Source: Owenweeksia sp. (GTDB lineage: Bacteria; Bacteroidota; Bacteroidia; Flavobacteriales; Schleiferiaceae). Taken from it: a DNA stretch of 46,036 nucleotides. The DNA is taken from positions 1 to 46,036 of the forward strand of contig JANQHO010000079.1 in assembly GCA_028277105.1 (NCBI GenBank). Direction: 5' to 3'. Under the pieces are notes generated by a model. It ran no database searches. It was not told the origin of the DNA and worked only from the letters and a program-made list of their open reading frames with translations. Positions within the stretch are counted from its first letter, which is position 1; the number at the start of each line of letters is the position of its first letter. Position numbers and translations under genes: made by a program. Shown piece by piece: positions 7,824 to 16,904 of this stretch.

Positions 7824-8063
7824 TTATTTGGTAAGGAAACCCTTTTCGCGGGCTTCTTTGATCACCGCAGAAATTCCCTTTTTGTTGATGTTCTTCAGAG
7901 CCGAAGTAGATACTTTCAGAGTAATCCATTTATCTTCTTCGGGAAGATAAAAGCGCTTTTTAGTAAGATTAACGTTAAATTTCCTTTTATTTTTCTTGTT
8001 AGAAAAGGAAACGTTATTTCCTGTAATTGCTTTTTTTCCCGTTAATTCACAAACTCTGGACAT
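7824..8063 (-). CDS. rpmB: 50S ribosomal protein bL28
   Basis: Large-subunit ribosomal protein of 79 residues. It begins MSRVCELTGKKAITGNNVSF, the bL28 signature, and continues with the KRKFNVNLTKKRFYLPEE core and an alpha-helical C-terminus (IKEAREKGFLTK). The zinc-binding cysteines found in some bL28 proteins are absent apart from C5. First gene of the ribosomal operon, driven by a well-formed promoter that overlaps the 3' end of cinA. Confidence 0.97.
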   Translation of the reverse strand: MSRVCELTGKKAITGNNVSFSNKKNKRKFNVNLTKKRFYLPEEDKWITLKVSTSALKNINKKGISAVIKEAREKGFLTK

Positions 8064-8090
8064 AGTAACTACTCGTTAAAAATTGGTTTG

Positions 8091-8121
8091 CAAAATTAGA
8101 CAATCTTTTTAAGTTGCACAA
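8091..8121 (-). promoter_or_regulatory. Promoter of the rpmB-rpmG-DUF4295 operon
   Basis: Minus strand: TTG at 8121-8119, a 20-nt spacer and TAATTTTG at 8098-8091, 27 nt upstream of the rpmB ATG. Both elements and the spacing fit the Bacteroidota housekeeping promoter. Confidence 0.7.
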
Positions 8122-8123
8122 CC

Positions 8124-9371
8124 TCAACTTTGGAATTTTTGAATCTCCCTGCGCAACATATCCAAAGCCATTAATGCCGATTTTCTGATATTGCGTTCGC
8201 GATTTTTACCGAAGCGGAATTGCCTGGCTATTATACGCTGAGGGCCGGCAACGGCAATCCAAACGGTACCCACTGGCTTTTCATCTGTTCCCCCGGTAGG
8301 GCCGGCTATACCACTGGTAGCAATCGCAAAATCGGTATGGAATTTCTGGCGAGCACCTTCAGCCATTTGCTCAATTACTTCCTGCGATACGGCTCCATGA
8401 GCAACAATATTTTCCATGTTAACCTCTAACAGTTCTTTCTTGGCACGGTTAGAATAGGACACTATACTACCCATAAAATACTCAGAACTCCCAGGCACTG
8501 ATGTAATAAGATGAGCTATGTAACCGCCTGTACAGCTCTCTGCTGTGGAAAGAGTGGCTTTTTTTTGTTTAAGGGATATACCGATCACTTCTTCCAGGGT
8601 CTGGGCATTTTCACCAAAGATGATATCGCCCAGGATTTCCCGTAGTTCTTTGGCCTTACGGTTGATCTTCTTTAGGGCTTCTTTACTATCTTCCTCATAG
8701 GAAGAAAGCCTGAGCCTCACCAAACCTGGGGATGGCAAATAAGCCAGACTGATACCAAGGGGTAAACTGTTTTCCCAGTCAGCAATTTTTTCGGCCAATT
8801 CGCTCTCGGGAACACCCTGGGTTAGAAGGGTTCGGTGTACCACATTGCCCTTCTGCAGGTTTTCGCTGATCCAGGGAATGATTTTGTTTTCCACCAGGTA
8901 TTCAGTCTCATAAGGAACTCCCGGCAGTGAAAAATAGTGACGTTTACCTTGTTTAAAATGCATACCAGAAGCCGTACCTATTTTGTTGAGTACTGGTTTA
9001 CAACTGCTGGGAAGAAAAGCCTGGCTGCGATTAATTTCGGATGGAGTACGGTTGAAGGAACGGAAAAGCTTTACAATATTCTGGTAAACCTTTTCATTAA
9101 ATACCAGTTCACCGCCAAAATAACCGTTAAGTGTTTTTTTGGTGATATCGTCTTTAGTTGGTCCGAGGCCACCGGTGGTAAAAACAAGAACCGTATCGGA
9201 CAAAACATCATCCAGAGCTCTTTCAATAGCCCCAGCCTCATCGGCTATTACTCTTTTTTGGGCTACTTTAATGCCTATAGAATTCAATCTAGTAGCAATG
9301 AAAGCCGAATTGGTATCTACTGTTTGCCCTATCAGTATTTCATCGCCAATGGCTATTATTTCTGCCTGCAT
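8124..9371 (-). CDS. cinA: CinA-like nicotinamide-nucleotide amidohydrolase / ADP-ribose pyrophosphatase
   Basis: Two-domain 415-residue CinA protein. The N-terminal MoCF-binding (COG1058) domain begins MQAEIIAIGDEILIGQTVDTNS and carries TTGGLGPTKDD at about residue 66. In characterised homologues it hydrolyses ADP-ribose. The C-terminal PncC-type domain (about residues 255-412; TAESCTGGYIAHLI, SGIAGPTGGT, KPVGTVW) deamidates nicotinamide mononucleotide to recycle NAD. Both domains look complete. Despite the historical name, a competence role is not implied. A TACCTTTG promoter element lies 20 nt upstream. The gene is immediately upstream of, but has a separate promoter from, the rpmB operon. 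Confidence 0.94.
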   Translation of the reverse strand: MQAEIIAIGDEILIGQTVDTNSAFIATRLNSIGIKVAQKRVIADEAGAIERALDDVLSDTVLVFTTGGLGPTKDDITKKTLNGYFGGELVFNEKVYQNIVKLFRSFNRTPSEINRSQAFLPSSCKPVLNKIGTASGMHFKQGKRHYFSLPGVPYETEYLVENKIIPWISENLQKGNVVHRTLLTQGVPESELAEKIADWENSLPLGISLAYLPSPGLVRLRLSSYEEDSKEALKKINRKAKELREILGDIIFGENAQTLEEVIGISLKQKKATLSTAESCTGGYIAHLITSVPGSSEYFMGSIVSYSNRAKKELLEVNMENIVAHGAVSQEVIEQMAEGARQKFHTDFAIATSGIAGPTGGTDEKPVGTVWIAVAGPQRIIARQFRFGKNRERNIRKSALMALDMLRREIQKFQS

Positions 9372-9391
9372 TAATTTTTCAGATTCTCGCT

Positions 9392-9399
9392 CAAAGGTA
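9392..9399 (-). promoter_or_regulatory. Promoter -7 element for cinA
   Basis: Minus-strand TACCTTTG, 20 nt before the cinA ATG. The upstream TTTG is about 16 nt away and lies against the terminator hairpin of the neighbouring lipoprotein gene. Confidence 0.5.
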
Positions 9400-9416
9400 A
9401 TTGGATGGTCTAAAAC

Positions 9417-9443
9417 AAAAAAACCGCGCTTGGCGCGGTTTTC
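9417..9443 (-). terminator. Intrinsic terminator of the lipocalin-like lipoprotein gene
   Basis: AAAACCGCGC / GCGCGGTTTT stem, a GC-rich hairpin flanked by A and T runs. On the minus strand it ends the lipoprotein transcript 15 nt after the stop codon. Confidence 0.8.
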
Positions 9444-9457
9444 AGCAGTTTCAAAGC

Positions 9458-9928
9458 TTATTGCTTAATACAATTAACCGTGACTTCCGTTGTTCCTGTC
9501 ATTCCACCAATGGTATCTGTTTCGCTCTGAGACAACACCAACTCAGTACTAGTAAGGGTTTGGATGGTAAGAACTGCTTCGGCACTATCAATAGGTTCAT
9601 TGGCCGCATCCAGAACGTAAAGTGTATTCCCCTGTTTATTGTAATAGCTGGTATCATCTTCATAAAAGTCGAATGCCGTAGGAACTGTTTCATCGACATT
9701 AAGATAAACAGAGCCGTCTGAATTAAAAGTAAAGACTAGGCCATTGTAATTCTCTGTACTGTCAAATACAGTAATTCCATTTAATTTGGTCTCTAGAGAA
9801 AGGCTATGAGTTACCCAGGAACCAATAATACTGTTGGTGTTTCCATTGTTGTTGTCATCGTCTTCGTCTTTTTCACAGGCAGTGATTAGTAAGCCTGCAA
9901 AAGCGGCTAATAATAATACTTTCTTCAT
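9458..9928 (-). CDS. Lipocalin-like lipoprotein, hypothetical
   Basis: A 156-residue lipoprotein with the cysteine at residue 18 (ITAC) followed by E-K-D-E-D-D-D, an acidic stretch typical of Bacteroidota surface-export signals. The mature part begins SIIGSWVTHSLS and continues as short beta strands (GLVFTFNSDGSVYLNV, NTLYVLD, TSTELVLSQSE). The IxGxW start plus strands of this kind resemble the lipocalin-like domains (lipocalin_5/DUF5004 group) common in Bacteroidota lipoproteins. The call is by pattern only and no ligand is suggested. Transcribed alone, with its own terminator, divergent from the DUF4197 gene. Confidence 0.7.
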   Translation of the reverse strand: MKKVLLLAAFAGLLITACEKDEDDDNNNGNTNSIIGSWVTHSLSLETKLNGITVFDSTENYNGLVFTFNSDGSVYLNVDETVPTAFDFYEDDTSYYNKQGNTLYVLDAANEPIDSAEAVLTIQTLTSTELVLSQSETDTIGGMTGTTEVTVNCIKQ

Positions 9929-9966
9929 ATTGGGTTAAAGTTTAATTTACATTGCAAAAGAAATAA

Positions 9967-9983
9967 ATATCTTTAAAAGATAT
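9967..9983. repeat. 17-bp palindrome in a divergent promoter region
   Basis: ATATCTTT-A-AAAGATAT is a perfect inverted repeat in the gap between the two divergent lipoprotein genes. Its last base is the first base of the TATTTTTG element of the DUF4197 gene. It could be an operator or simply AT-rich sequence. Confidence 0.35.
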
Positions 9984-9990
9984 ATTTTTG
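9983..9990 (+). promoter_or_regulatory. Promoter -7 element for the DUF4197 gene
   Basis: TATTTTTG followed by CCTG, 43 nt upstream of the ATG at 10034. No convincing -33 TTG. Confidence 0.45.
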
Positions 9991-10033
9991 CCTGTAACAT
10001 ATTGTTTATCAAACAAAAAGATTTTCAATTTTT

Positions 10034-10750
10034 ATGATGACATTTCGGCTCAGCTTAATTTTCGGTTTGCTTATCCTATTTTGTTCCTGTGATGCATTAT
10101 TGCAAATAGCCGATTCAGCTTCTTCCATCCCTGTTGGCGCTCCCACTAAAGATGAAATAAGTCGGGGCATCAGGGAGGCTTTGATAGTAGGAACGCAGAA
10201 TACTGTTGAGAAAACTTCTCAGCTTAACGGTTTCTACAACAACCCCTTGATAAGGATCCCTTTTCCTCCTGAGGCTCAAAAAGCAGAGCAAACGGTACGT
10301 TCACTCGGGCTGGACAAGCAGGTAGACCAATTTGTAAAAACACTCAACCGGGGAGCAGAGGAAGCTTCTAAAAAGGCCACCCCCATATTTATTTCTGCTA
10401 TTAAGCAGATGACCTTGAGAGATGTTTATGACATTTGGCAAGGTGAAAACAATGCTGCTACCCGCTATTTGAGAAATACCACGGAGAGAAGGCTGAAAAG
10501 GGAATTTCGCCCGGTAATAAAGGAAGCGCTCGACAAGGTGGAACTAACCCGCTATTGGAACCCGGTAGTATCAACTTACAACAAAATACCCCTGGTAGAC
10601 AAAGTCAATCCCAATCTGGACGAATATGTTTTGACGGAAACCCTGGATGGCTTATTTCTCGTTATTGCCCAGGAAGAAGCCAAGATCAGGGAAGACCCAG
10701 TAGCCCGTGTCAGTGAAATTCTGAGGAAAGTATTTGGCTATAATAGGTAG
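10034..10750 (+). CDS. DUF4197 domain lipoprotein
   Basis: A 238-residue lipoprotein with the cysteine at residue 19 (FCSC). After the signal it reads as an all-helical protein: EISRGIREALIVGTQNTVEKTSQLNGFYNN, then PPEAQKAEQTVRSLGL and EEASKKATPIFISAIKQMT. This is the recognisable pattern of DUF4197, a periplasmic or outer-membrane lipoprotein family of unknown function found across Bacteroidota and Proteobacteria. The domain spans essentially the whole mature protein. The start is ATG 10034; a second ATG directly follows. It converges on the penicillin-binding protein gene with a 4-nt gap and no visible terminator. Confidence 0.85.
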   Translation: MMTFRLSLIFGLLILFCSCDALLQIADSASSIPVGAPTKDEISRGIREALIVGTQNTVEKTSQLNGFYNNPLIRIPFPPEAQKAEQTVRSLGLDKQVDQFVKTLNRGAEEASKKATPIFISAIKQMTLRDVYDIWQGENNAATRYLRNTTERRLKREFRPVIKEALDKVELTRYWNPVVSTYNKIPLVDKVNPNLDEYVLTETLDGLFLVIAQEEAKIREDPVARVSEILRKVFGYNR

Positions 10751-10754
10751 GTAA

Positions 10755-13049
10755 TTAATTGTCTTTTTTCTTCTCCTTGCCAAAAAGGCGTTGAAAAAAA
10801 CCCGGCTTATCTTCAGCTTTTTTACCTTCTTTCTTTTTAAAGACACCCAATACCTTATCCATAAGGTTTTTATCTCGGTAATCAGGGCAATCAAGCTTCG
10901 ACTGCAATTCGGGAGGTAGTTCCTCAAAACCGGCATTACTGTAATTTTTTAATGAAGAGGTACGGTTTAGTTCCTGGAAAAAGCCAGCAAAAACGGGCAA
11001 GGCCGTAGCTGCTCCTGAACCATAAGTTCCACTCCTGAAGTGAATTTGAGGATAGGATGACCCTACCCAAACCCCGGCCACTAAACTTGGGTTATAGCCG
11101 ATAAACCAGCCATCAGTGTAGTTTTGGGCTGTACCGGTTTTTCCGGCCAGTTCATTTTGCAGTCCATAAATTGTTCGCAGACTTTGAGCCGTACCCTCAT
11201 TTACCACCTCTTGTAGCATTGCTGTCATTAAGCGAGTTGTTTCTTCAGATAATACTTCTTCTGGCTCCGGTTCTTCCCTTTTGAATAAAACATTGCCATC
11301 AGCATCAATGATCTTTTCCAACAAATAAGGTTGGTGAAAATACCTGCCCGCGGCAAAAACGGAATAAGCCTGTACCATTTCGTAAAGACTGACACTGCCC
11401 GTGCCTAAAGCTATAGAAGGATTTTCGGGTAACTTACTGTCAATTCCCATCTTACGGGCCGTAACAATAACGTTTTCTATACCGGTATTAAAGATCGTTT
11501 GAACTGCTGCAACGTTCACCGATTTTTTAAGAGCCCCTTTCATACTGTAAAAGCCCCCGTATTGGTTGTCGTAATTGCGGGGTGTCCAGTCTTCGTACTC
11601 TTCATAAACCCTCCTCTCGTTATCGATATAATCACAGGGGTCAATACCCTGACTGAGAGCAGTAGCATAAACCAACGGTTTAAAAGTTGAAGCTGCTTGT
11701 CTTTTAGCCAAAACATGATCATAAGGCATGAAATGATAATTTCTCCCTCCGATCCAACTTAAAACAGCACCGCTATTGGGATCCATAGCAAGAAAGCTGC
11801 TGTGCAACAATTTGAGGTAATGAGCTACAGAATCTTTTATCGACAGTTCTAAAACACTGTCTTTTCCCTGGTAAAAAACCAGCATTTTCCTCAACTTGTT
11901 CAGTGCTGCTTCTAATTCATTATCACTCAGGCCTCTATTTATCAGGGCTTGATATTGCTCTGACTTTTGCAATTCCTGTTCAAATATCTCGGGATTGTCA
12001 TCCCAGGGTTGTCTTCCTGTCCAGTGCTTTTCAAACTGATTTTGCAGGTAATTCAAATGGGTCTCTAAAGCCTTTTCAGCAGCTTTCTGCATTTGATAGT
12101 TCAAAGTAGTATATACTTTGAGTCCGTCTGTCAGTAAACTATACTCCTTTCCATTTGGCTTTTTCATTCCACCCAGGGCTTCTTTTGCCTTAAGCTTCAG
12201 CTGTTGTAAAAAATAAGGGGCCAGGGAATTATCCGCCAGGTTTTGATATTGGATCTGTAGAGGCAATTTTTTAAGTGAATCTGCTTTTCCAGATCCCAAA
12301 TAACCATAGCGCTCCATTTGGTTTAGTACCACATTTCTTCTTTTGAGGGCATGATCAGGGTGAATACGCGGATTATAATACGTATTAGCTTTTAAAATTC
12401 CTACCAGAACAGCTGATTCTTCCACTTTGAGCCGGGCTGGATGTTTACTGAAAAACCTCCGGCTGCCTGCTTCTATACCATAGGTGTTCTCTGAAAAAGA
12501 AACAGTATTGAGGTATAACTTAATAATCTGTTTCTTGGTGTAAAGCTTCTCAATGCGGGAAGCAAGTATCATTTCCTTCAGCTTGTTAACCGGTAGGGTC
12601 AAAAAGCTAAAATTTTTCCTTCCGTATAAATTTTTTGCCAATTGCTGGGTTAAAGTACTTCCCCCTCCTGAAGAACGGTCGCCCAGCAATATACTTTTTA
12701 TGAGTACCCTAAAAAGGCTGCGTTGATCTACGCCTTCATGCTCAAAAAAACGGGCATCTTCGGTAGCGACCAGTGCATTGATCAAATGTTGTGGCAAATC
12801 CTCATACTCTATATTCGTTCGGTTTTCTGTGAAAAACTGCCCTATTAAAACCTGGTCAGCGGAATAGACCAAACTGGCGTTGGCATTTCTGATATCTTTG
12901 AGTTCTTCTGTACCTGGAACTGACCCAAATGCGCCCCATTTGACCAGGTAAAAAAAGGAAATACCTCCTAAAACCAGCAATAAAAGAAGACTGAACAGGA
13001 ATACAAAAATTCTTTTCCGCAAAGACTTTTTCTTCTTTTTGCGGGACAT
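10755..13049 (-). CDS. Class A penicillin-binding protein (PBP1A-like)
   Basis: Bifunctional peptidoglycan glycosyltransferase and transpeptidase of 764 residues. There is a basic cytoplasmic start, one membrane helix (about residues 13-36), then the GT51 domain with catalytic glutamate E97 in EDARFFEHEGVD and the GGGSTLTQQLAKNLYGR motif at about 128-144. The transpeptidase domain has the active serine S454 in the STFK motif, the SVN triad member, and KTGTAQ at about residue 635. The tail is lysine-rich (ends KEKKKDN). The gene lies 40 nt downstream of the small TPR membrane protein on the same strand and is probably cotranscribed with it. It ends 4 nt from the convergent DUF4197 gene. Confidence 0.95.
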   Translation of the reverse strand: MSRKKKKKSLRKRIFVFLFSLLLLLVLGGISFFYLVKWGAFGSVPGTEELKDIRNANASLVYSADQVLIGQFFTENRTNIEYEDLPQHLINALVATEDARFFEHEGVDQRSLFRVLIKSILLGDRSSGGGSTLTQQLAKNLYGRKNFSFLTLPVNKLKEMILASRIEKLYTKKQIIKLYLNTVSFSENTYGIEAGSRRFFSKHPARLKVEESAVLVGILKANTYYNPRIHPDHALKRRNVVLNQMERYGYLGSGKADSLKKLPLQIQYQNLADNSLAPYFLQQLKLKAKEALGGMKKPNGKEYSLLTDGLKVYTTLNYQMQKAAEKALETHLNYLQNQFEKHWTGRQPWDDNPEIFEQELQKSEQYQALINRGLSDNELEAALNKLRKMLVFYQGKDSVLELSIKDSVAHYLKLLHSSFLAMDPNSGAVLSWIGGRNYHFMPYDHVLAKRQAASTFKPLVYATALSQGIDPCDYIDNERRVYEEYEDWTPRNYDNQYGGFYSMKGALKKSVNVAAVQTIFNTGIENVIVTARKMGIDSKLPENPSIALGTGSVSLYEMVQAYSVFAAGRYFHQPYLLEKIIDADGNVLFKREEPEPEEVLSEETTRLMTAMLQEVVNEGTAQSLRTIYGLQNELAGKTGTAQNYTDGWFIGYNPSLVAGVWVGSSYPQIHFRSGTYGSGAATALPVFAGFFQELNRTSSLKNYSNAGFEELPPELQSKLDCPDYRDKNLMDKVLGVFKKKEGKKAEDKPGFFQRLFGKEKKKDN

Positions 13050-13089
13050 TACAGTTTACTTAAGGTTAAAGAGTATTAACGATTGTGAA

Positions 13090-13605
13090 TCAAATACGTT
13101 TCATTTGAGCTTTAATCATTTTTACCTGATCGGTAAGCATGCCGCGGGTATCTAGCTTTTTAACATCTCCTAATAGAACCATAGCTTCTCTTTTGCGTCT
13201 CTTGGCTATGGCTATGCCAGCCAATTGTAATTTGGCCATGGCCTGGTCATGCTTCATTCGCAAACCCGTGCTGAGAGCTTTGCGTAAAAGGGTTTCTGCC
13301 TTGCCGATACCCCTTTGGGATTCTACCATACCCATTAACATGTAGTAATAAGCCAGTTGGCCTTTTACAAGTGAGGCTTCAGGATTTTTAATGCGCTTCA
13401 GGGAATTTTCGGCTTTGCCCATATTGTTCTTGCGGAGATGCCAAAGGGCTAAGAGAATGTTCTCGTTCCTGAAGTAGGTAAAGAGGACCAGGCCTGATAG
13501 CAGAACCAGCATGATGCCATTGCCAATATTACCTTCAATAAATTGTAAAACAGCAAATACCAGTATAGCAAGCGTTAAACCCAGTCTTATGATCTTATTT
13601 AACAT
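13090..13605 (-). CDS. Small TPR-like membrane protein, hypothetical
   Basis: A 171-residue protein with two adjacent membrane helices near the N-terminus (about residues 8-22 and 28-46), then a soluble helical part of TPR-like pairs: AENSLKRIKNPEASLVKGQLAYYYMLMGM, AETLLRKALSTGLRMKHDQAMAKLQLAGIAIAKR and REAMVLLGDVKKL. No catalytic motif is seen. The position just before the class A PBP gene, same strand with a 40-nt gap, suggests an accessory role in cell-wall synthesis, which is an inference from context. A TAAATTTG promoter element precedes it. Confidence 0.75.
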   Translation of the reverse strand: MLNKIIRLGLTLAILVFAVLQFIEGNIGNGIMLVLLSGLVLFTYFRNENILLALWHLRKNNMGKAENSLKRIKNPEASLVKGQLAYYYMLMGMVESQRGIGKAETLLRKALSTGLRMKHDQAMAKLQLAGIAIAKRRKREAMVLLGDVKKLDTRGMLTDQVKMIKAQMKRI

Positions 13606-13624
13606 CGTACCATTTTTAAGGGCG

Positions 13625-13632
13625 CAAATTTA
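13625..13632 (-). promoter_or_regulatory. Promoter -7 element for the TPR membrane protein/PBP genes
   Basis: Minus-strand TAAATTTG followed by CGCCC, 19 nt upstream of the ATG at 13605. It carries the GCGC-type extension seen at several other promoters in the window. Confidence 0.5.
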
Positions 13633-13699
13633 CGTATTTCAAAGTCGGGTCGGATAGAATAGTAAGATATTCTCTATGAGGAAATATCAATGAAGCGGT

Positions 13700-16195
13700 T
13701 CAAAACTTAGCCACCAGTTTTACATTGAGCAAGCGGCCTGTAAGAAAGTTAGGTACAGCATATTGTCTAGCGGTACTGATATCTTTTACCCAGAGATAGC
13801 TGACGGTATTGTTGGTTTGCAACAAATTAAATACTTCCAGGCTCACCCAAAGGCTTTTAAAGCTATTCAGCAATTTATAATCATAGGTTTTGCCTTCCTG
13901 CTTCAACACTTTGATAAAGCCGATATCGACCCTGCGATAAGGAGGCAGTCGAAAGACCCGGTCTTCAGGCTCGGCCTGGGGCGGTCCAAAGGGAAGGCCA
14001 GTCCCTACTACCAAGGTTAAACTCACCCTGAACGTGGGATCACGGGGCAAATAATCCTGGAAAAATATCTTAAAATTGAAAAGCTGATCAGTGGGCCGGG
14101 GCAAATAACCTGCTCCATCGCCTTCAATATCTTCCTGTATGGTGAGCAGCGACAGGCTGGCCCAGCTATCCACTCCCTTTACAAACTCACCGTTTATACG
14201 GTAATCAAGGCCCGTAGCAAAACCGCGGGCGTTATTTACCGCCCGGTAGCGCAGCCTTACATTATCCAGATCATAGGGGATCAGATTATCCATATGCTTA
14301 TAGTACAGTTCGGTAACCATTTTAAAAGGACGGTCCCAAATTTTAAGTTGATAGTCGTGCCCTAAAACAAAATGAATAGACTGTTGAGCTACAATGTCTT
14401 CGTTAATTCCCCCTTCCAGATCGCGCATCTCACGGTAAAAAGGTGGCTGGTAATAAAAGCCAGAAGAAAAGCGGAATACCATATCCTCTTTCCAGTTGGG
14501 CTTCCAACTCAGGGTAGCCCTGGGGCTTATTACATTCTGATTATTAAAGGTCCAGTAATGCGTTCGGATACCCAGGTTAAGAAAAAGATCATCTTCTCCT
14601 ACTTCAAATAACTGGGATCGCTCCAGGTAAGCCATTACCCGGGCCGAGCTTACGAAGGCTTCACTGTCAAAGGATTCGAAAAGTTCCAACTCATCAGCAG
14701 TAGAAAGAGAAGTGTACAATACACCTCCCCGTGGAATACCATTAGTATCTATTGATGTTATAACTGCGGAATCTATATTAAAACTGGGATCGTGGGGGAT
14801 ACTGTAACCGGCACTGTCTATCCGCTCCCATTCTTTGTAGCGGTCAACAATATCTTCGTACTGCAAGGTAACCCCCCAACGCCAGGTAAGGTCATCATCA
14901 TCGTAAATACCGCTGTGAGAAAAATTGGTCACTATCGCGTCCAGTTCGTTGCGGGCAAAATTCTGGAAGCCACCTACTCCCCTGACAAAACTGATCTCAC
15001 CGAAATCATCTGAACCGAGGTTAGTATTCAACTCTCCCAGGCGATAAGCCCCGATCACATCAAAGTATTCCTGTTCTGTGGTTTGGAAAGCGGAAGCACT
15101 GAATTTCAACTGCAAATTTTTACTGGGAGTGTAAGTAGTGCTCAAAGCCCCGAAACGGGTCGTAAAATCATAATCTTCCCGCCCGTCAAAAAATACTGTG
15201 AGGCGTAAGGCTTCCGAAAAAGTCCCGAAATCAGTAGTTCTGACGCTGGGTATCACTTCGTAAATGTTGCGGGCATAATTTCCTAAAAAACTAATTTCCC
15301 ACTCATCGTTGAGATAATAAGTGAGATAGGCCTGAACATCGGTAAACTGAGGTCGAAAATCAGCCTCAGTATCCAGTGAACCCAACAAGAGCTGGTTAAC
15401 GCGATAACGCGCCCCCACTATAGCAGACAATTTCTTTCCATATTTATCTTCGTAAACTACATTTCCACCGAGCAGGCTACCTTCTACGGTCAAACCGAAT
15501 TCTTTAGGCTGACGGTAGGTGATATCCAGTACTGATGACATTTTATCTCCGTAGCGAGCCTCAAATCCCCCGGCCGAAAAGCGAATATTATTGACCATGG
15601 CTGAATTGATAAAACTCAACCCCTCTTGTTGGCCGTTTCGCACCAGAAAAGAACGGTACACTTCGATACCGTTAACATAAACGAGATTTTCATCAAAATT
15701 CCCTCCCCTGACATTGTATTGGGAGCTCAGTTCGCTGTAACTGCTTACACCGGGCAGCGTTTTGATAATACCTTCCACTCCGGAATTGGGACCTACAAAA
15801 GCTTCCAGGTCTTTGCGTTTAATACCCACCAGATTATCAAAACGGGCTTTCTTGTCAACAATCTCTACATCCGCCAGAAAGTTGGGTAGCAAAATCAGTT
15901 TTTTATCAAATATTTTAGTTTTGCCTTCCTTAATAGAAAACTGCGAAGTATCGGGTTCGTAACCATAGCTGGTAAAAAATACCGTGTAACCTTTTCCTTT
16001 GGTAATTTTCAGGTAGTATTCACCATTTTCATCCGTCAGGGTAAAGAAACTACTTACGGTAACTTTTACCCCTTCCAGGGGTACCCCTTCATCATCGGTT
16101 ACTTTTCCTTTAATAGCAGTAGCCTTTTGAGCCAGCCCCCCTAAACAAAATAAGGAAAAAGCAAACAGGAAAAATGATCGGTATAATAAAGACAT
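13700..16195 (-). CDS. TonB-dependent receptor with N-terminal carboxypeptidase-regulatory-like domain
   Basis: Outer-membrane receptor of 831 residues. A signal peptide (about 1-22) is followed by a carboxypeptidase-regulatory-like beta domain (KGKVTDDEGVPLEGVKVTVSS, about 28-112), a plug domain (GVEGIIKTLPGVSSYSELSSQYNVRGGNFDENLVYVNGIEVY, shown here by its LPGVSS and NVRGG elements, at about 135-230) and a long beta barrel ending in the terminal phenylalanine typical of Bam-assembled proteins. No SusD partner is encoded nearby, so it is not a standard SusCD nutrient pair. It is the last gene of a minus-strand operon, 29 nt after the carboxypeptidase-regulatory-like gene and downstream of the M23 peptidase gene. 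Substrate unknown. Confidence 0.92.
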   Translation of the reverse strand: MSLLYRSFFLFAFSLFCLGGLAQKATAIKGKVTDDEGVPLEGVKVTVSSFFTLTDENGEYYLKITKGKGYTVFFTSYGYEPDTSQFSIKEGKTKIFDKKLILLPNFLADVEIVDKKARFDNLVGIKRKDLEAFVGPNSGVEGIIKTLPGVSSYSELSSQYNVRGGNFDENLVYVNGIEVYRSFLVRNGQQEGLSFINSAMVNNIRFSAGGFEARYGDKMSSVLDITYRQPKEFGLTVEGSLLGGNVVYEDKYGKKLSAIVGARYRVNQLLLGSLDTEADFRPQFTDVQAYLTYYLNDEWEISFLGNYARNIYEVIPSVRTTDFGTFSEALRLTVFFDGREDYDFTTRFGALSTTYTPSKNLQLKFSASAFQTTEQEYFDVIGAYRLGELNTNLGSDDFGEISFVRGVGGFQNFARNELDAIVTNFSHSGIYDDDDLTWRWGVTLQYEDIVDRYKEWERIDSAGYSIPHDPSFNIDSAVITSIDTNGIPRGGVLYTSLSTADELELFESFDSEAFVSSARVMAYLERSQLFEVGEDDLFLNLGIRTHYWTFNNQNVISPRATLSWKPNWKEDMVFRFSSGFYYQPPFYREMRDLEGGINEDIVAQQSIHFVLGHDYQLKIWDRPFKMVTELYYKHMDNLIPYDLDNVRLRYRAVNNARGFATGLDYRINGEFVKGVDSWASLSLLTIQEDIEGDGAGYLPRPTDQLFNFKIFFQDYLPRDPTFRVSLTLVVGTGLPFGPPQAEPEDRVFRLPPYRRVDIGFIKVLKQEGKTYDYKLLNSFKSLWVSLEVFNLLQTNNTVSYLWVKDISTARQYAVPNFLTGRLLNVKLVAKF

Positions 16196-16224
16196 TTATT
16201 TACAGGATTTTTTACCGGCTGTGT

Positions 16225-16866
16225 TTAATCAGATTTTCCCCGTTTTAAGGATTCAAAAAATTCAGCCCAGGCTAAAGGATTGGACAAGGCTCCTAATATG
16301 GCGGTACCACCGTTATCAAAGCCCTGATATCGGCCATAATTATATATATCAGACTGCCGCGACATAATGGCAAAATCCTGGATTTCCTCCGGACTATAAC
16401 CCATTGCTTCTGCTCTTTCCTTTAACTCTTGTATGGCGAGGTTTCGCATGGCAATGTCTTCATCGGTAGTGGCAACATTAGTTGCTAAAAAAGCTTCTTT
16501 AAAACGCTCTGGGGTAGGCCAGGGATACAAGGTTACTTCTTCCAGCATGGTAGTATCGCGCTTCATTACTATTCTGGCCAGGTATTCTTTTTCACTCAGG
16601 GTATCGGGAACTACCAGCATTTCCTTTTTAAAACCGATGCTGGTAAAGTGAATCGTATCTCCGGGTAAAGTTGCAAAAGAGAAAAAACCTTCAGCATTGG
16701 TCATAGTACCTCTCTGCCTGTGCTTTACCACTACATGGGCAAAAGGCACGTACTGCGGAATACTGTCATTGGTTATTACAACACCTGATATCTGAAGTGG
16801 CTGGTCTTGCTGTGCCTTTGTCAAAAGGCAGCCACAGATTATAATAAAGCTCAAAAAGTTTTTCAT
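16225..16866 (-). CDS. Secreted carboxypeptidase-regulatory-like protein
   Basis: A 213-residue protein with a signal peptide (about 1-18, ending LTKAQ). The carboxypeptidase-regulatory-like domain comprises QISGVVITNDSIPQYVPFAHV, GTMTNAEGFFSFATLPGDTI and HFTSIGFKKEMLVVP, about residues 25-100. The domain is normally found in front of TonB receptors, but here it is a separate protein. The C-terminal half (about 115-213) is helical, with alternating acidic and aromatic residues, and is not recognised. It sits between the M23 peptidase gene (38-nt gap) and the TonB-dependent receptor gene (29-nt gap), so the three are probably made together. Confidence 0.85.
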   Translation of the reverse strand: MKNFLSFIIICGCLLTKAQQDQPLQISGVVITNDSIPQYVPFAHVVVKHRQRGTMTNAEGFFSFATLPGDTIHFTSIGFKKEMLVVPDTLSEKEYLARIVMKRDTTMLEEVTLYPWPTPERFKEAFLATNVATTDEDIAMRNLAIQELKERAEAMGYSPEEIQDFAIMSRQSDIYNYGRYQGFDNGGTAILGALSNPLAWAEFFESLKRGKSD

Positions 16867-16904
16867 TCAGTGTACAAACGCTCAGCCGCCAAAAATAGCA
16901 TACT

